The notes under the pieces were generated by a model, which saw only the letters and a list, made by a program, of their open reading frames with translations, searched no databases and was not told the DNA's origin. From contig NZ_CP036289.1 of the NCBI RefSeq assembly GCF_007748115.1, forward strand, positions 6,076,001-6,140,000: DNA of 64,000 nt. Direction: 5' to 3'. Shown here piece by piece: positions 26,852-36,561 of this stretch (position 1 is its first letter; each line of letters begins with the position of its first letter). This stretch comes from Bremerella volcania (lineage in GTDB: Bacteria > Planctomycetota > Planctomycetia > Pirellulales > Pirellulaceae). The position numbers and the translations under genes were made by a program.

Positions 26852-27580
26852 ATGCGATGCGCGCCGATTTGGACTCTGGTATTGGTACTTGGCTTGGCCC
26901 CTTCTGCCTGGGCGCAGTTCGGCGGTGGTGGTTTTGGCAACGGAGGGGTCATGGAAGGTGGAATGGGAGGCTTTGAAGTGGCTCCTCCACCGGCACAAGA
27001 AGGCATTGCCGCCTATCGACCAGCCCCCGGGGACGCAGGCCGCTTTCAAGTGACCTGGACCGGCACCGATGCCCAGGCCAGCCAGAAGATCGCCGCCAGG
27101 ATGCAAGACGAAACCAAAGTTCAATTCGTCGATACGCCTCTTTCCGAAGTGGTGGCCTATTTGAAGAACCTGCACCACATTCCCATCGTGATCGATCAGA
27201 CCGCATTGGATGACAGCGATATCGACCTCGACGTCCCCATCAACGCCAACTTCGAGTCGCTCACGCTTGCGGCGGCGCTCGACCTTCTTACCCAGCAGCA
27301 CGAGCTAGGGTGGATCATCGAAAAAGGAGCCCTGGTCATCACCTCCTACGATGCCGCCGACGAGCGGCTTTCCACTCGGATTTACAAGCTTCATCAACTG
27401 GAAGCCGTGGGAGCGGCAAAGGTCGTTGAAAAGATCGTTTTTCCCGAGTCGTGGAACGCTTTGGGAGGACACGCGGACATCGCCGTGATCCGCGATCGCA
27501 ATTTGCTGGTCATCCGCCAGAATCGCGAAGGACATGAAGCGGTCGAATCGCTGCTCACGCAGTTAGAATCGATGAAGTAG
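26852..27580 (+). CDS. Secreted protein with STN-like (secretin N0-type) domain
   Basis: 242 residues. Signal peptide to about PSAWAQ, then a Gly-rich linker. Residues 85-150 (KVQFVDTPLSEVVAYLKNLH, PIVIDQTALDDSDIDLDVPI, LTLAAALDLLTQQHELGWII) follow the STN/N0 pattern seen in secretins and TonB receptors. A second similar alpha/beta unit follows (TRIYKLHQLE through AVESLLTQLESM). There is no secretin beta-barrel. Likely periplasmic; it could bind a secretion or pilus component, which is inference. Confidence 0.7.
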   Translation: MRCAPIWTLVLVLGLAPSAWAQFGGGGFGNGGVMEGGMGGFEVAPPPAQEGIAAYRPAPGDAGRFQVTWTGTDAQASQKIAARMQDETKVQFVDTPLSEVVAYLKNLHHIPIVIDQTALDDSDIDLDVPINANFESLTLAAALDLLTQQHELGWIIEKGALVITSYDAADERLSTRIYKLHQLEAVGAAKVVEKIVFPESWNALGGHADIAVIRDRNLLVIRQNREGHEAVESLLTQLESMK

Positions 27581-27595
27581 GATTTGCGTGGTCGG

Positions 27596-27913
27596 CTAAA
27601 CGTCGCTGGGGTTAACGCGGCGTAACCCCAGTTCGACCAGGATCGATCGCAACATCAAAACGACGGTCATGAACGCGGCCAAAACCATCAAGGCTCCGTC
27701 CGATGTCACTTCCCAATGATGTAGTCCAAGCAAAAAGAAGGTCGTCAGCACAACCGTCACCAACGTGGCGACGTGCCGCAGATTCTTCTCTGCCCGGGTA
27801 GCTTTCGCCGAGTAGGCCACCCTGCCGCGATGGTAGGCGACGTAGACAAGGACCAAACCGTAGCCCAGAGCAATCGCTAGGAGCAGAATAAGGATGAACA
27901 TATTTCGCGACAT
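27596..27913 (-). CDS. Small membrane protein, three helices
   Basis: 105 residues from ATG 27913; a longer reading to 27979 has no added domain. Three membrane helices: MFILILLLAIALGYGLVLVY, LVTVVLTTFFLLGLHHW and ALMVLAAFMTVVLMLRSILV. No family recognised. Convergent with the STN-like gene. Confidence 0.55.
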   Translation of the reverse strand: MSRNMFILILLLAIALGYGLVLVYVAYHRGRVAYSAKATRAEKNLRHVATLVTVVLTTFFLLGLHHWEVTSDGALMVLAAFMTVVLMLRSILVELGLRRVNPSDV

Positions 27914-28030
27914 GATAAGAGGAACGAGCCGCGAGAAATTGTAACACAGCCAGCGGAAGCCTACCCCGAATGGAGGCAACCATGTTCGGCATTGGGGAAG
28001 TTTCGACGTGAAAGCTACCGCCTAAGCCGA

Positions 28031-28273
28031 CTAACCAACCGGGCGTCGTTTTCCCCGGCGGGTGCTTCCTCCGTCGCCGTTGTCGTCCTCATTACTGAAG
28101 ACGAACAGCATCGCCACAACCATGCAAATCGGCACGATGATGTACCAACTGATGCCGGTGACCCAGGTCAGTATTATCCCGATCGCCAGGCCAACGGCTG
28201 CATGAACGGCGACCAGTAAGCCGATCACCACCAGCACGGCGTCTCGCAGCAGATGGAACAGATGTTTTTTCAC
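28031..28273 (-). CDS. Small membrane protein, two helices
   Basis: 80 residues from a GTG at 28273. Two membrane helices (AVLVVIGLLVAVHAAVGLAI, ISWYIIVPICMVVAMLFVF) and a charged tail ending TRRGKRRPVG. No family recognised; the start has no strong ribosome site. A believable but unproven gene. Confidence 0.45.
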   Translation of the reverse strand: MKKHLFHLLRDAVLVVIGLLVAVHAAVGLAIGIILTWVTGISWYIIVPICMVVAMLFVFSNEDDNGDGGSTRRGKRRPVG

Positions 28274-28355
28274 TGAGGCGATTCCCGTGGTGCGTCAAGA
28301 AGAGATTCCACGGGAAGTGTACCTCACAAATCGCCGGGCGGCCCGATGGCAGGCA

Positions 28356-29378
28356 CTAAAACGAGTGATCTTCCCCGCCAGCGATACTTCCCAGGGCACC
28401 CCAAACCCCATACGGACTGGGCTGCTGGGAATTGGCTGGGAGCGGGGCCTGGCTGAGATCGCCCGTGTCGACGTCATCGGTCACGTACCGTGTCGAGCCA
28501 TCCGCCAAGACGACATGAGCCCCTTCCGCATGATAACTTGCCAAGCTGAAGAGCCCGTCGACCGCTTCGGTTCCGCTCAAACCGCAGCTGGGGCGATTGG
28601 GTGGCAGAATCGTATTGAACATCGCCGGACCCGCGGCCCCATCGGCCCAGCTGTAGCCGCGTGCGTGCGAGGCAAGATCGCGTCGATCCGACTCCCTTTT
28701 TTCGCCGGAACAAATCTCGGCATTGGATAGCTGCTCCAGCGACTGAGCGACCACGTTCATTTCAACGGCGATCTCCCCGAGCATCATCGTGTTCGAGGTG
28801 CCATCCGTGATATCGCGCATGTGAGTCCAACGCCCTGGCGAAAACGCCCCGCGTTGGCTTTCGCCTGAATGGTAAATGCGGGGCGTGTCCCCGATGCAGA
28901 ACACATAATTGGTCGTTCCCAACGGCCGGGCACCGTCATATTGATCGGAAGGACAATTGAAATCGTGAAGCTGCGTCGTCCATGGCGCGTACGCTTCGAC
29001 CCACGGGTCTGGCCCCAGCGCCGGATAGGTCTGACCGTCGACCGTTAAGGGAGCCATGATCGTTTCGTACAGCGTCCCCTGTTCCACGAACGGCAGCAGG
29101 GCAATCAAACCGCTCCGGCGATAGCCGCTATCGGTCATCTCGGTGGCTTCCGGTCGGTCGCCGCTCGAACAACTCGGCAGCGACTCGAACGTATCGTGAT
29201 AGTTATGCACGCTCAGGCCAAGCTGCTTCAGATTGTTCTGGCACTGCATCCGGCGACTCGCCTCACGCGAGGTTCGCGACGCCGGCAGCAGCAAAGCGAT
29301 CAGCAGCCCGATAATCGCCAGCACCACTAACAACTCGACAATCGTGAACCCACTCCGTAGTTTGTCGTAGGTAGTCAT
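28356..29378 (-). CDS. DUF1559 protein with prepilin-type N-terminus, no lipoprotein partner
   Basis: 340 residues. Prepilin signal SGFTIVELLVVLAIIGLLIAL with the cleavage Gly at residue 10; then ASRRMQCQNNLKQLGLSVHN and a C-terminal motif starting HAEG and reaching DGST at the expected distance. Near the end YGVWGALGSIAGGE resembles the ending of the 44509 protein, so these two belong to one subgroup. It starts two bases after the stop of the DUF2306-like gene, an operon arrangement unlike the other DUF1559 genes here, and has no lipoprotein next to it. Confidence 0.88.
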   Translation of the reverse strand: MTTYDKLRSGFTIVELLVVLAIIGLLIALLLPASRTSREASRRMQCQNNLKQLGLSVHNYHDTFESLPSCSSGDRPEATEMTDSGYRRSGLIALLPFVEQGTLYETIMAPLTVDGQTYPALGPDPWVEAYAPWTTQLHDFNCPSDQYDGARPLGTTNYVFCIGDTPRIYHSGESQRGAFSPGRWTHMRDITDGTSNTMMLGEIAVEMNVVAQSLEQLSNAEICSGEKRESDRRDLASHARGYSWADGAAGPAMFNTILPPNRPSCGLSGTEAVDGLFSLASYHAEGAHVVLADGSTRYVTDDVDTGDLSQAPLPANSQQPSPYGVWGALGSIAGGEDHSF

Positions 29379-29380
29379 GA

Positions 29381-30076
29381 CTAGGCCTCTTGCAGTTGCA
29401 TGTCGGGGGTTGTTTTTCGCTTCATCGCATTGCGTTTTTTACGCCAGCGGATGACCTCGTAGGCGACCATCGGCACGACCCAGCTGAGCCAGGCATTGGC
29501 CTGGTAGGCAGCGAAGCTTTCGGTATCGGTGACGATCAGAATGCCAGCCGCAATGCGGAAGAACAGGGGAGCGATCAGCAGCAGAAAGCAGTGCGTGGCC
29601 CAGCGTTGATGAAGCGGGAAGTTCCGCTGCATCGCGTACCTGGCCGCCATGGCGACGGTCAGCGCGGTGGCGATCGCCTGCATGGCGAATCCGACTCCCG
29701 CAATCGGCCCGGTGAATGCCCAGAACGCCATGACGAAGCCGCTTGGTGCGACCAGACCCAACACGAGAAACAGCTGAGCCTTGCCCAGACGCCGGTGCCA
29801 GGTACCGTGCGATTTCCGCTTGCCGCTGACCATCAAGTAAGCGGCCAGTAGGATGGCGATCGGCGAAGCGATGATGTGCGTGTAGAAGGCCGGCGGGTAG
29901 ATGCCGCGAAACGACTCTTCCCGCCCCAACAGAAAGACGGCGTCGAAGTTGGGGGGAAAGTAGTTCACGTACTCGGACACGACCGATACAAGCACCTTGC
30001 TCAGCAGCAGCACGACGACGCCTGCGGCGAGTGCTTTCAGGATTCGATAACGCGATGACGAGCCGTGCGGCTTCAC
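29381..30076 (-). CDS. DUF2306-like multi-pass membrane protein
   Basis: About 231 residues if the GTG at 30076 is used; the frame is open upstream to 30277 but would overlap the next gene. Six or more helices, with IIASPIAILLAAYLMVSGKR and NFPLHQRWATHCFLLLIAPL in the DUF2306 pattern. Role unknown. Its stop is two bases before the DUF1559 start, so they are probably translated from one message. Confidence 0.7.
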   Translation of the reverse strand: MKPHGSSSRYRILKALAAGVVVLLLSKVLVSVVSEYVNYFPPNFDAVFLLGREESFRGIYPPAFYTHIIASPIAILLAAYLMVSGKRKSHGTWHRRLGKAQLFLVLGLVAPSGFVMAFWAFTGPIAGVGFAMQAIATALTVAMAARYAMQRNFPLHQRWATHCFLLLIAPLFFRIAAGILIVTDTESFAAYQANAWLSWVVPMVAYEVIRWRKKRNAMKRKTTPDMQLQEA

Positions 30077-30227
30077 GATCCCGCGGCCAAGTGCCGCCTC
30101 CGACGAGGTGATCCGATGAGACTCAAGACGAGCGAGGCCACCCGGGTAGTACGTGCGGGCCACCCTTGGAGGATAACCGAAGTTGCCGGGGGAGTCGATC
30201 AGATTGCAAGCGTTACTCGGCGGCGGC

Positions 30228-31712
30228 CTAGTGCCCGGACAGTTGGTCCGCTGCGTCCGCCTTGTCGTGAATGGCAAAGCGGTCGACCATCAGGGCGCTC
30301 GCTTCGTTCAGGCCGATCAGTTCGACTTCGATTTCCTTCTGGCGATACTTCACGATCACCTTGTCGAGCGCCCCGATCGCCGTGATGTCCCAGAAGTGAG
30401 CGGCGCTGACGTCGATGTGGACTCGGTCGAGTTTCTCTTGGTAATCGAATGAATTGAAGAAGCGATCGGCCGAGGCGAAGAAGACCTGCCCGGTGACGTT
30501 GTAGGTCTTTCCGGTGTTGCATTCGTGCATCTCCCCTTCGACGTTCAGAATCTGACCGACCTTGTGGGCGAAGAAGAAGCCAGACATCAGCACGCCGACC
30601 AGCACCCCTTGGGCCAGGTCGTGCGTCGCGACGACGACCACCACCGTGCTGACCATCACGGCGCTCGAGCTTTTCGGATGCAGCACCAGGTTCTTCAGCG
30701 ATTCCCATTTGAACGTGCCAATGGAAACCATGATCATCACCGAGACGAGCGCGGCCATGGGAATCATCGAGACGTACTCTCCCAGAAACACGATCAGAAT
30801 CAACAGGAAAACCCCAGCACACAGCGTCGACAGACGGCCTCGGCCGCCTGACTTCACGTTGATCACCGATTGCCCGATCATCGCACAACCAGCCATCCCA
30901 CCCAGGAAACCAGCCAGGATGTTGGCACACCCTTGACCGACGCATTCCTGGTTCTTGTCACTGTGGGTGTCGGTCATTTCGTCGACGATCGACGCGGTCA
31001 TCAATGATTCGAGCAAACCCACCACGGCCAAGGTAACCGAGACCGGGAAGATGATCTGCAGCGTTTCCCACGTCCAAGGGATTTCCGGCAACAGAAACAC
31101 CGGCAGGCTGTCAGGCAGTTGTCCCATGTCGCCGACCGTGCGGATCTGGAAGCCGCACATGATCGAAACCACCGTCAGCACGCAGATGGCAATCAGCGGC
31201 GAGGGGACCGCTTTGGTCAGGTACGGGAACAAGTAGATGATCGCCAGCCCGGCGGCCACCATGGGGTAAACGATCCATGGCACGCCGATCAGTTCCGGCA
31301 GTTGTGCCATGAAGATCAGGATGGCCAGCGCGTTCACGAAGCCGGTGATCACCGACTTCGAGACGAATCGCATCAAGACGCCCAGCTTGAAGTAACCCGC
31401 GGCGATCTGCAGCAGCCCGGTCAGAATAGTAGCGGCCAAGAGGTACTGCAGGCCGTGCTCTTTGACCAGCGTGACCATGACCAGGGCCATCGCCCCGGTC
31501 GCGGCCGAGATCATGCCCGGCCGGCCGCCGACGAAAGCACTGACCGCGGCAATGCAGAAGGAAGCGTAAAGCCCGACCTTCGGGTCGACCCCGGCGATGA
31601 TCGAAAACGCGATCGCTTCGGGAATCAGGGCCAACGCCACCACCAGGCCTGCGAGCAGGTCCTTCGGTACGTTGCCAAACCATTGTTGACGCAGAGGTTC
31701 AGGCTTATGCAT
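30228..31712 (-). CDS. SulP-family anion transporter with STAS domain
   Basis: 494 residues from ATG 31712; an earlier ATG at 31787 is possible. The N-terminal motif [20 protein letters not shown], then [20 protein letters not shown], is typical of SulP carriers, followed by about ten further helices and a C-terminal STAS domain ([32 protein letters not shown]). Members carry sulfate, bicarbonate or other anions; the presence of sulfatases in the window makes sulfate a reasonable guess but not a demonstrated one. Confidence 0.92.
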   Translation of the reverse strand: MHKPEPLRQQWFGNVPKDLLAGLVVALALIPEAIAFSIIAGVDPKVGLYASFCIAAVSAFVGGRPGMISAATGAMALVMVTLVKEHGLQYLLAATILTGLLQIAAGYFKLGVLMRFVSKSVITGFVNALAILIFMAQLPELIGVPWIVYPMVAAGLAIIYLFPYLTKAVPSPLIAICVLTVVSIMCGFQIRTVGDMGQLPDSLPVFLLPEIPWTWETLQIIFPVSVTLAVVGLLESLMTASIVDEMTDTHSDKNQECVGQGCANILAGFLGGMAGCAMIGQSVINVKSGGRGRLSTLCAGVFLLILIVFLGEYVSMIPMAALVSVMIMVSIGTFKWESLKNLVLHPKSSSAVMVSTVVVVVATHDLAQGVLVGVLMSGFFFAHKVGQILNVEGEMHECNTGKTYNVTGQVFFASADRFFNSFDYQEKLDRVHIDVSAAHFWDITAIGALDKVIVKYRQKEIEVELIGLNEASALMVDRFAIHDKADAADQLSGH

Positions 31713-32141
31713 CTCGTTGTTTTTCCGGACGGTGTTTTCGGGTGAGGATCGGCGAAAGGCATTTCCGTCAGATCCGGTGGGGGGCATGGAGGGCACGAAC
31801 TCGGTGTACATCAGCGGAGGATAGAGAAAGTTTCGCTGGCCTGATGTGGAAATAATCCACGTTCAAGCTAGGACATGGTGGGCGAACTTCACGCTGAGAG
31901 ACAAATACCTACACCGGTTTAACTGCCTTTATTAAGTCTTTTTGTTACTTGTACGGCGATCATATTACCACAATCAGTTTTTAGGCGGTAGTTCAAATCT
32001 CGTGAAGTTTCCCCCACCCATTCGGCCAAGTCCCGAATGGAAAGTTGTCTGCCGTAAGTAGCTCTTTAAAAAGGAATATAAACACGCTAGACTTTAAGTC
32101 CTCTTTCAATCTCATTTTTCTCTTTACCTGAGACTCTTCCC
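31713..32141. other. Intergenic region between divergent genes
   Basis: 429 bp holding the promoters of the SulP and DUF1559 genes. It contains AT-rich stretches (about 31915-31985 and 32060-32110) and the string TGCCGTAAGTA (32050-32060), similar to CCGTAG strings before other DUF1559 genes. No RNA gene recognised. Confidence 0.45.
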
Positions 32142-33134
32142 ATGAAGACTGTGAATCGCGGTTTCACGCTCGTGGAGCTCTTGGTCGTCATCGCTATCAT
32201 TGGCGTCTTGATTGCCCTGCTGCTACCTGCCGTCCAACAAGCTCGTGAGGCTGCCCGACGTATGACGTGCAGCAACCATCTGAAACAGATCGGCCTGGCC
32301 CTGCACAACTATCACGACACGTTTCAATCGCTGCCTCCTGGCGGCCTTTGGGCGAACGACATGCCTTGGGTGACGCCGGCCCCTGCGTCCCCCAACCCGT
32401 ACCGTGGCGGCGTGTTCACCAGTCTGTTACCGTTCATTGAACAGGCTTCGCTTCACAACCAGATTGACTTCACCAACAGCACCAACGTTCACGATCAGTG
32501 GGCCGACAGTCCGGCGAATACCATTCGCGTGCGACAGGTCATCATCGAAGCGTACCAATGCCCCAGCGATACGCACGGAGGTCTGATCCCCGGTACGACC
32601 AATGCCGCCCACAACTACTCGGCCAACTACGGCCCGTCTGGGGTTGGCAGCACCGGCAATCCGAATTGCTCGTGTGCGCAGGGCGCTGTCTTTAACGGAT
32701 TCAAGATCGACAACAAGCACAATCAGGATAACCCTGCTGGCCCCTTTACCCGGGGTGGCAATCGCTACTGCGGCAAGTTCAGCGAAACGACCGACGGGCT
32801 ATCGAACACCATCTACTTCGGCGAAGTTCGTTCCGATTGCTCGGTGCATGCTCGCAACGGATGGTCTCACTCCAATAACGGCAGCGGCCTGGTGAACACA
32901 TTGATTCCGATCAATACCGATACCTGCCACGATCCGGCGGATGCCCCGGGCGGCGATACTTGCTATGCGAAGTGCAACTGGAATTTGGAGTTCGGGTTTC
33001 GCTCGATGCACCCAGGCGGCGCCCAGTTCGTGCATGGTGATGGCTCGGTTGCCTTTCGCGCCGAAACGATCGACCACGACGCCTACCAGCGTCTTGGCCA
33101 GCGAGACGACGGCCAGCCGGTCAATTTGAATTAA
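32142..33134 (+). CDS. DUF1559 protein with prepilin-type N-terminus
   Basis: 330 residues. [20 protein letters not shown] gives a very short prepilin leader cut after Gly 7. Body: [35 protein letters not shown]-terminus: [16 protein letters not shown], the full H-x9-D-G motif. It is predicted to be displayed at the envelope. The lipoprotein partner starts 37 bp downstream. Confidence 0.92.
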   Translation: MKTVNRGFTLVELLVVIAIIGVLIALLLPAVQQAREAARRMTCSNHLKQIGLALHNYHDTFQSLPPGGLWANDMPWVTPAPASPNPYRGGVFTSLLPFIEQASLHNQIDFTNSTNVHDQWADSPANTIRVRQVIIEAYQCPSDTHGGLIPGTTNAAHNYSANYGPSGVGSTGNPNCSCAQGAVFNGFKIDNKHNQDNPAGPFTRGGNRYCGKFSETTDGLSNTIYFGEVRSDCSVHARNGWSHSNNGSGLVNTLIPINTDTCHDPADAPGGDTCYAKCNWNLEFGFRSMHPGGAQFVHGDGSVAFRAETIDHDAYQRLGQRDDGQPVNLN

Positions 33135-33171
33135 TCCCACCTCGCCACTCCTTCCTGCTGGTACCTTAGTT

Positions 33172-33639
33172 ATGCACAAGCGAACTTCTGCGCTGATGAT
33201 GTCGATCTGCCTGGGTCTGGGCACCGCTTTGCTAGGCTGTTCCGGCAATGGAATGCTGCCAGTCGAAGGGACCGTCACACTCGATGGCCAGCCACTTGAC
33301 GGCGCCGCGATCAGTTTCGTGCCGGCCGAAGGTGGTCGTCCTTCGACGGGGCAAACCGACGATCAGGGTCACTTCACGCTCGCTTCGTACACCGCCGGCG
33401 ATGGCGTGCCCCCAGGCGAGTACAAAGTAACCGTCGTCAAGCTGGATACCCGCCGCCAGGCCGAAGCGGCCCCTGTGGAAGAAGGTACTGAAGCGGACCA
33501 GCAGGTGATGGGCAACATTGAACAGGCAGTCAAATTCCTCACGCCGATGAAGTATTCGTCGCCAGCGACGACCGATTTGAAAGTCGAAGTGAAAGCGAAC
33601 ATGGAACCGGTGCAGATCGACCTGAAGTCCGGCCGCTAG
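33172..33639 (+). CDS. Lipoprotein with carboxypeptidase-regulatory-like fold (module partner)
   Basis: 155 residues with lipobox ALLGC. The mature part LPVEGTVTLDGQPLDGAAIS, then TGQTDDQGHFTLASYT and VPPGEYKVTVVKLD, is the same beta-sandwich as the 10504 product. It ends MEPVQIDLKSGR. Partner of the 32142 DUF1559 gene. Its last four bases overlap the convergent 33636 gene. Confidence 0.87.
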   Translation: MHKRTSALMMSICLGLGTALLGCSGNGMLPVEGTVTLDGQPLDGAAISFVPAEGGRPSTGQTDDQGHFTLASYTAGDGVPPGEYKVTVVKLDTRRQAEAAPVEEGTEADQQVMGNIEQAVKFLTPMKYSSPATTDLKVEVKANMEPVQIDLKSGR

Positions 33640-33980
33640 TGCTGCGAGGTAATCGTCGTGGCCTGGCCGATGGCGACGCGCTGGCCAGAGCGGATGTAGC
33701 CCCAGTGACCAACGCCATCCGTTTCAAATTGGACGAACATGTTATCCAGCCGGCGCGAGCGAATTAAGAGAGATCGGCTGTCTTCCGAGAGTTCGATCTG
33801 GCTCTCTCCCTGGTCGCGACGTTCCAGTAGTTGAACGATTTCGGGGTCCTCCAGCAGTTGGGCATTATCGGGCACGATCGAAAACATGCAGTCCCCTTCG
33901 ATATCGCCTGGCGGAATCGCGCAGAGGATAAAGCCAATATGCTGGGTGCCGTCGAGAGTCTGCAGGACGATGGCTTTCAT
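33636..33980 (-). CDS. Small soluble protein of unknown function
   Basis: 114 residues with no signal peptide or membrane helix. The sequence is rich in charged and polar residues (IVQLLERRDQGESQIELSED) and begins MKAIVLQTLDGTQHIGFILC. No family recognised. It is convergent with the lipoprotein gene and overlaps it by four bases at the stops. Confidence 0.6.
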   Translation of the reverse strand: MKAIVLQTLDGTQHIGFILCAIPPGDIEGDCMFSIVPDNAQLLEDPEIVQLLERRDQGESQIELSEDSRSLLIRSRRLDNMFVQFETDGVGHWGYIRSGQRVAIGQATTITSQH

Positions 33981-34171
33981 GGAAAGGATTCACTGAGAAC
34001 ATGTAGCCGCCATAAAGGAAGTTCCAGGTCATTGTAATCCAAACTTGCTGGGACTCTCCTACTTTTTAATCTCTCCCTCGCAGGAAGTCTCCTCTTTGCG
34101 GACCATGACTTTATGTTTTCGCGCAAATCACTTCGTCACGACCCAAGAACTCGAAGCCAAACGCTCCGACG

Positions 34172-34209
34172 AAAAAAAACGCCACGCACACAAGTGCACG
34201 CGGCGTTTT
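34172..34209. terminator. Probable bidirectional intrinsic terminator
   Basis: AAAACGCC (34176-34183) pairs with GGCGTTTT (34202-34209), with further pairing inside (GCAC with GTGC). The A-run on the left is a T-run on the minus strand, which suits termination of the M56 gene that ends at 34237; on the plus strand the stem ends in TTTTC. Confidence 0.7.
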
Positions 34210-34236
34210 CACAGGATAGGCGAAAGAGCCCATGAG

Positions 34237-35958
34237 CTAGTCTAACAACTGGTCCAACTCATTGAGGATGCCTTGTAACTGGGCGTCACCTGATGCGTCG
34301 TTTTTCATCGATTCGATTTGTTCTCGCATGAGGGCCCGAGCATCGGGAAATTTTCCCAGCGAGGAATTTGAACTGCTGAGGGGCGATCTTGCAGGCGTCC
34401 TCGAATCCTTAACCAGTCTCTTGTACAAATCGGCGGCCTCAGGCGATTTAGCCGCTAGTTCATTGAGAGTTGACGCGACAAACACTTGTTCGCTGCCATC
34501 CCTCTTCTTGATCGAAACGGAGACTTCCTTATCCGACTCGACGATTTTAATTTCATTTCCTTCTAAGGTTGCTTCCGTCGTACGCTTCCATGATTGACTG
34601 GCGTCGGGGCCGCCCGACATCATCGTTTGCTTCATCCGGGTAGGTCGCATTCGAGCGTTACGCGGCAAGGCATCACGGTTGGGTCGATCTCCCTTCATTT
34701 CGGGCATGTTTTCGTCGTCATCTTCTCCGAGGGAAACCGAAACAGCCGCTCGAGACTGTGATCGAGACATCGATGCGGCTGCACCGAGGCCCCTTCCGTT
34801 GCCCCTGCCACCTTCTCCTGCTCCGGCTCCGGCCCCGGCTCCGAACCCGAACCCGCTCGCGCCGCCAGACGCGCTAGCTGACGCCGAAGCTCTCTTTCCT
34901 AATTTTGATTTCTCGACGGCATTGTCTGCCATTTCCTGATCCTGGTTTGGCTTTTCAACTTGCTGTGCAAGTGAAAATGGCACAAGGCTTAATACGCCTA
35001 CGCACATGAGTGCCCAAGCAATTGCACGGGGGGGTGAATGGTGTGAGCGATACATCGCCGCGATCCTTTCTCTGAGATTAGAAATACTACCTATCATCGC
35101 CGCGGCCCCTCCAAGGGATACCACCGGCTGCTCTGCAAGTTGAACTAGAAGGCGAGCATAATCCGCAGGAGCGCCTTCCGAATGAGACAACGCCATCTTG
35201 TCACAAGCTATTTCTTGCGCCGCCAGATAACGCTGGGTTGCGACCCATACAAGAGGATGAAAGAAAAATAAGGAACGGCAGCAGGCAACAAAACGATTCC
35301 AAGCTAAGTCTTTGCGAATGAAATGTGCCAGTTCATGAGCCAAAGCAAGTTGCAATTCCGTCGAGGAGCACCGCTCTAACCATCGTGCGGGAAGTAGCAC
35401 GACCGGCTGATTTCCCCGTTTGACCAAACAAGGACTACCACTGCCGTCGTAGACTCGTATCTGCGGCTTGGATACTAGGTGCAACCTTTTCATGATGACT
35501 TGCACATGCTGCACAACCGCGGTACCCACGGTCAGCCGGGAGGCTTCCAAGCGACGTCGTACATTTCGGGCATCTTGGTGCATCGAAAGAGCACAAACTC
35601 CGATGCCGGCGATCCAGGTGAAAAAGAGCATCAGTTGAAGGTTCGGAAAGTGTGCTTCAGGCGTTGCTCTGCTCGCTTCTAGCGAGGGAACGACGTTTAC
35701 ATGTTCGACGGACAACGATTGCGTCTCAACATGGGGAACCGGCCCGGGCAAGACAGGAATAGGAAGCGTGATAGGTAACAAGGCGAGAACGATCTTGAGG
35801 AAGACTAGACGCCATAACCAACTACGCCACGTCGCGGGCATCGATTGCCACCGTGAGTCGATCAGCCATGCGATGGATACGGCTATGGCCCCATGCCAAC
35901 TTGCCCGCCACATCGCCGCCGACCAGTACTCTATTACATCGGTCAGTACTTCAATCAT
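34237..35958 (-). CDS. BlaR1/M56-family membrane metallopeptidase
   Basis: 573 residues. Several N-terminal membrane helices, then the M56 zinc motif HELAH at 208-212 in LALAHELAHFIRKDLAWNRF, with a third-ligand candidate in AAQEIACD. A last helix (AIAWALMCVGVLSLVPFSLA) leads to an outside region that is Gly/Ala/Ser-rich at about 357-400 (GFGFGAGAGAGAGEGG), then a charged part. In BlaR1-type systems the sensor activates the protease, which removes the repressor. The repressor gene lies directly upstream with a four-base overlap. There is no penicillin-binding sensor domain, so the signal is unlikely to be a beta-lactam. Confidence 0.88.
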   Translation of the reverse strand: MIEVLTDVIEYWSAAMWRASWHGAIAVSIAWLIDSRWQSMPATWRSWLWRLVFLKIVLALLPITLPIPVLPGPVPHVETQSLSVEHVNVVPSLEASRATPEAHFPNLQLMLFFTWIAGIGVCALSMHQDARNVRRRLEASRLTVGTAVVQHVQVIMKRLHLVSKPQIRVYDGSGSPCLVKRGNQPVVLLPARWLERCSSTELQLALAHELAHFIRKDLAWNRFVACCRSLFFFHPLVWVATQRYLAAQEIACDKMALSHSEGAPADYARLLVQLAEQPVVSLGGAAAMIGSISNLRERIAAMYRSHHSPPRAIAWALMCVGVLSLVPFSLAQQVEKPNQDQEMADNAVEKSKLGKRASASASASGGASGFGFGAGAGAGAGEGGRGNGRGLGAAASMSRSQSRAAVSVSLGEDDDENMPEMKGDRPNRDALPRNARMRPTRMKQTMMSGGPDASQSWKRTTEATLEGNEIKIVESDKEVSVSIKKRDGSEQVFVASTLNELAAKSPEAADLYKRLVKDSRTPARSPLSSSNSSLGKFPDARALMREQIESMKNDASGDAQLQGILNELDQLLD

Positions 35959-36353
35959 GACCCCTCCTCGGCTTCGGACTGCCGGGCTTGAAGTTCTTCC
36001 ACCAGCGCCTTAAGTTGCTCAAGCTCTTCCGCATCTAGATTTCTATCTTGCAAATAAGCCACGACGGGAGAAACGGATCCACCGAGCATCTTGTGAACAA
36101 ACTCCCCCACAAGTCGCGGCAAAATCTCGGTGACCGACTGACGAGTCGAGTAATGATTGACCCCTTTTATCGAACGTCGGGAAAGATATCCCTTCTTCCT
36201 CAATCGCTCAAGAGTTGTCAGGACCGTCGTCCGAGCTTGACCGGTACGGCTAGCTAAATGCTCCGCCAGTGTTCTTACGGAAACCGGCTGCAACTGGTCT
36301 ACCGCCTGGAGCAGATCAAGTTCCACTTTCCCTAATGTTTTTCGTTCCGTCAT
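35955..36353 (-). CDS. BlaI/MecI/CopY-family repressor
   Basis: 132 residues, winged-helix DNA-binding protein: LDLLQAVDQLQPVSVRTLAE, then TTVLTTLERLRKKGYLSR and the C-terminal dimer helices. It should bind an operator near its own start and be inactivated by the adjacent M56 peptidase. Start ATG 36353. It overlaps the M56 gene by four bases (35955-35958). Confidence 0.92.
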   Translation of the reverse strand: MTERKTLGKVELDLLQAVDQLQPVSVRTLAEHLASRTGQARTTVLTTLERLRKKGYLSRRSIKGVNHYSTRQSVTEILPRLVGEFVHKMLGGSVSPVVAYLQDRNLDAEELEQLKALVEELQARQSEAEEGS

Positions 36354-36561
36354 GCCTCAAACGATCCTTTCTGACTACTGCTGTCGTCACATCTTAGCCG
36401 CCGACTACAGGACTAGTCAACAGAATTGCAAAAAATTTTTTACTCCCATGTTCTACAGGCGCAGCAAAATTCCAGGTGACTTTCAAAGCAGGCGTTACTG
36501 CCCCAGCGAAGCCATGCGAAGAACGTATCTCCAGGAAGTTCTCGGTTTCAGTGCGCTGCTT

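Noticed and set aside
34679-34939. Pro/Ala-repeat open frame on the plus strand
   Set aside because: Opposite the Gly/Ala/Ser-rich part of the M56 protein; the repeats follow from that sequence.
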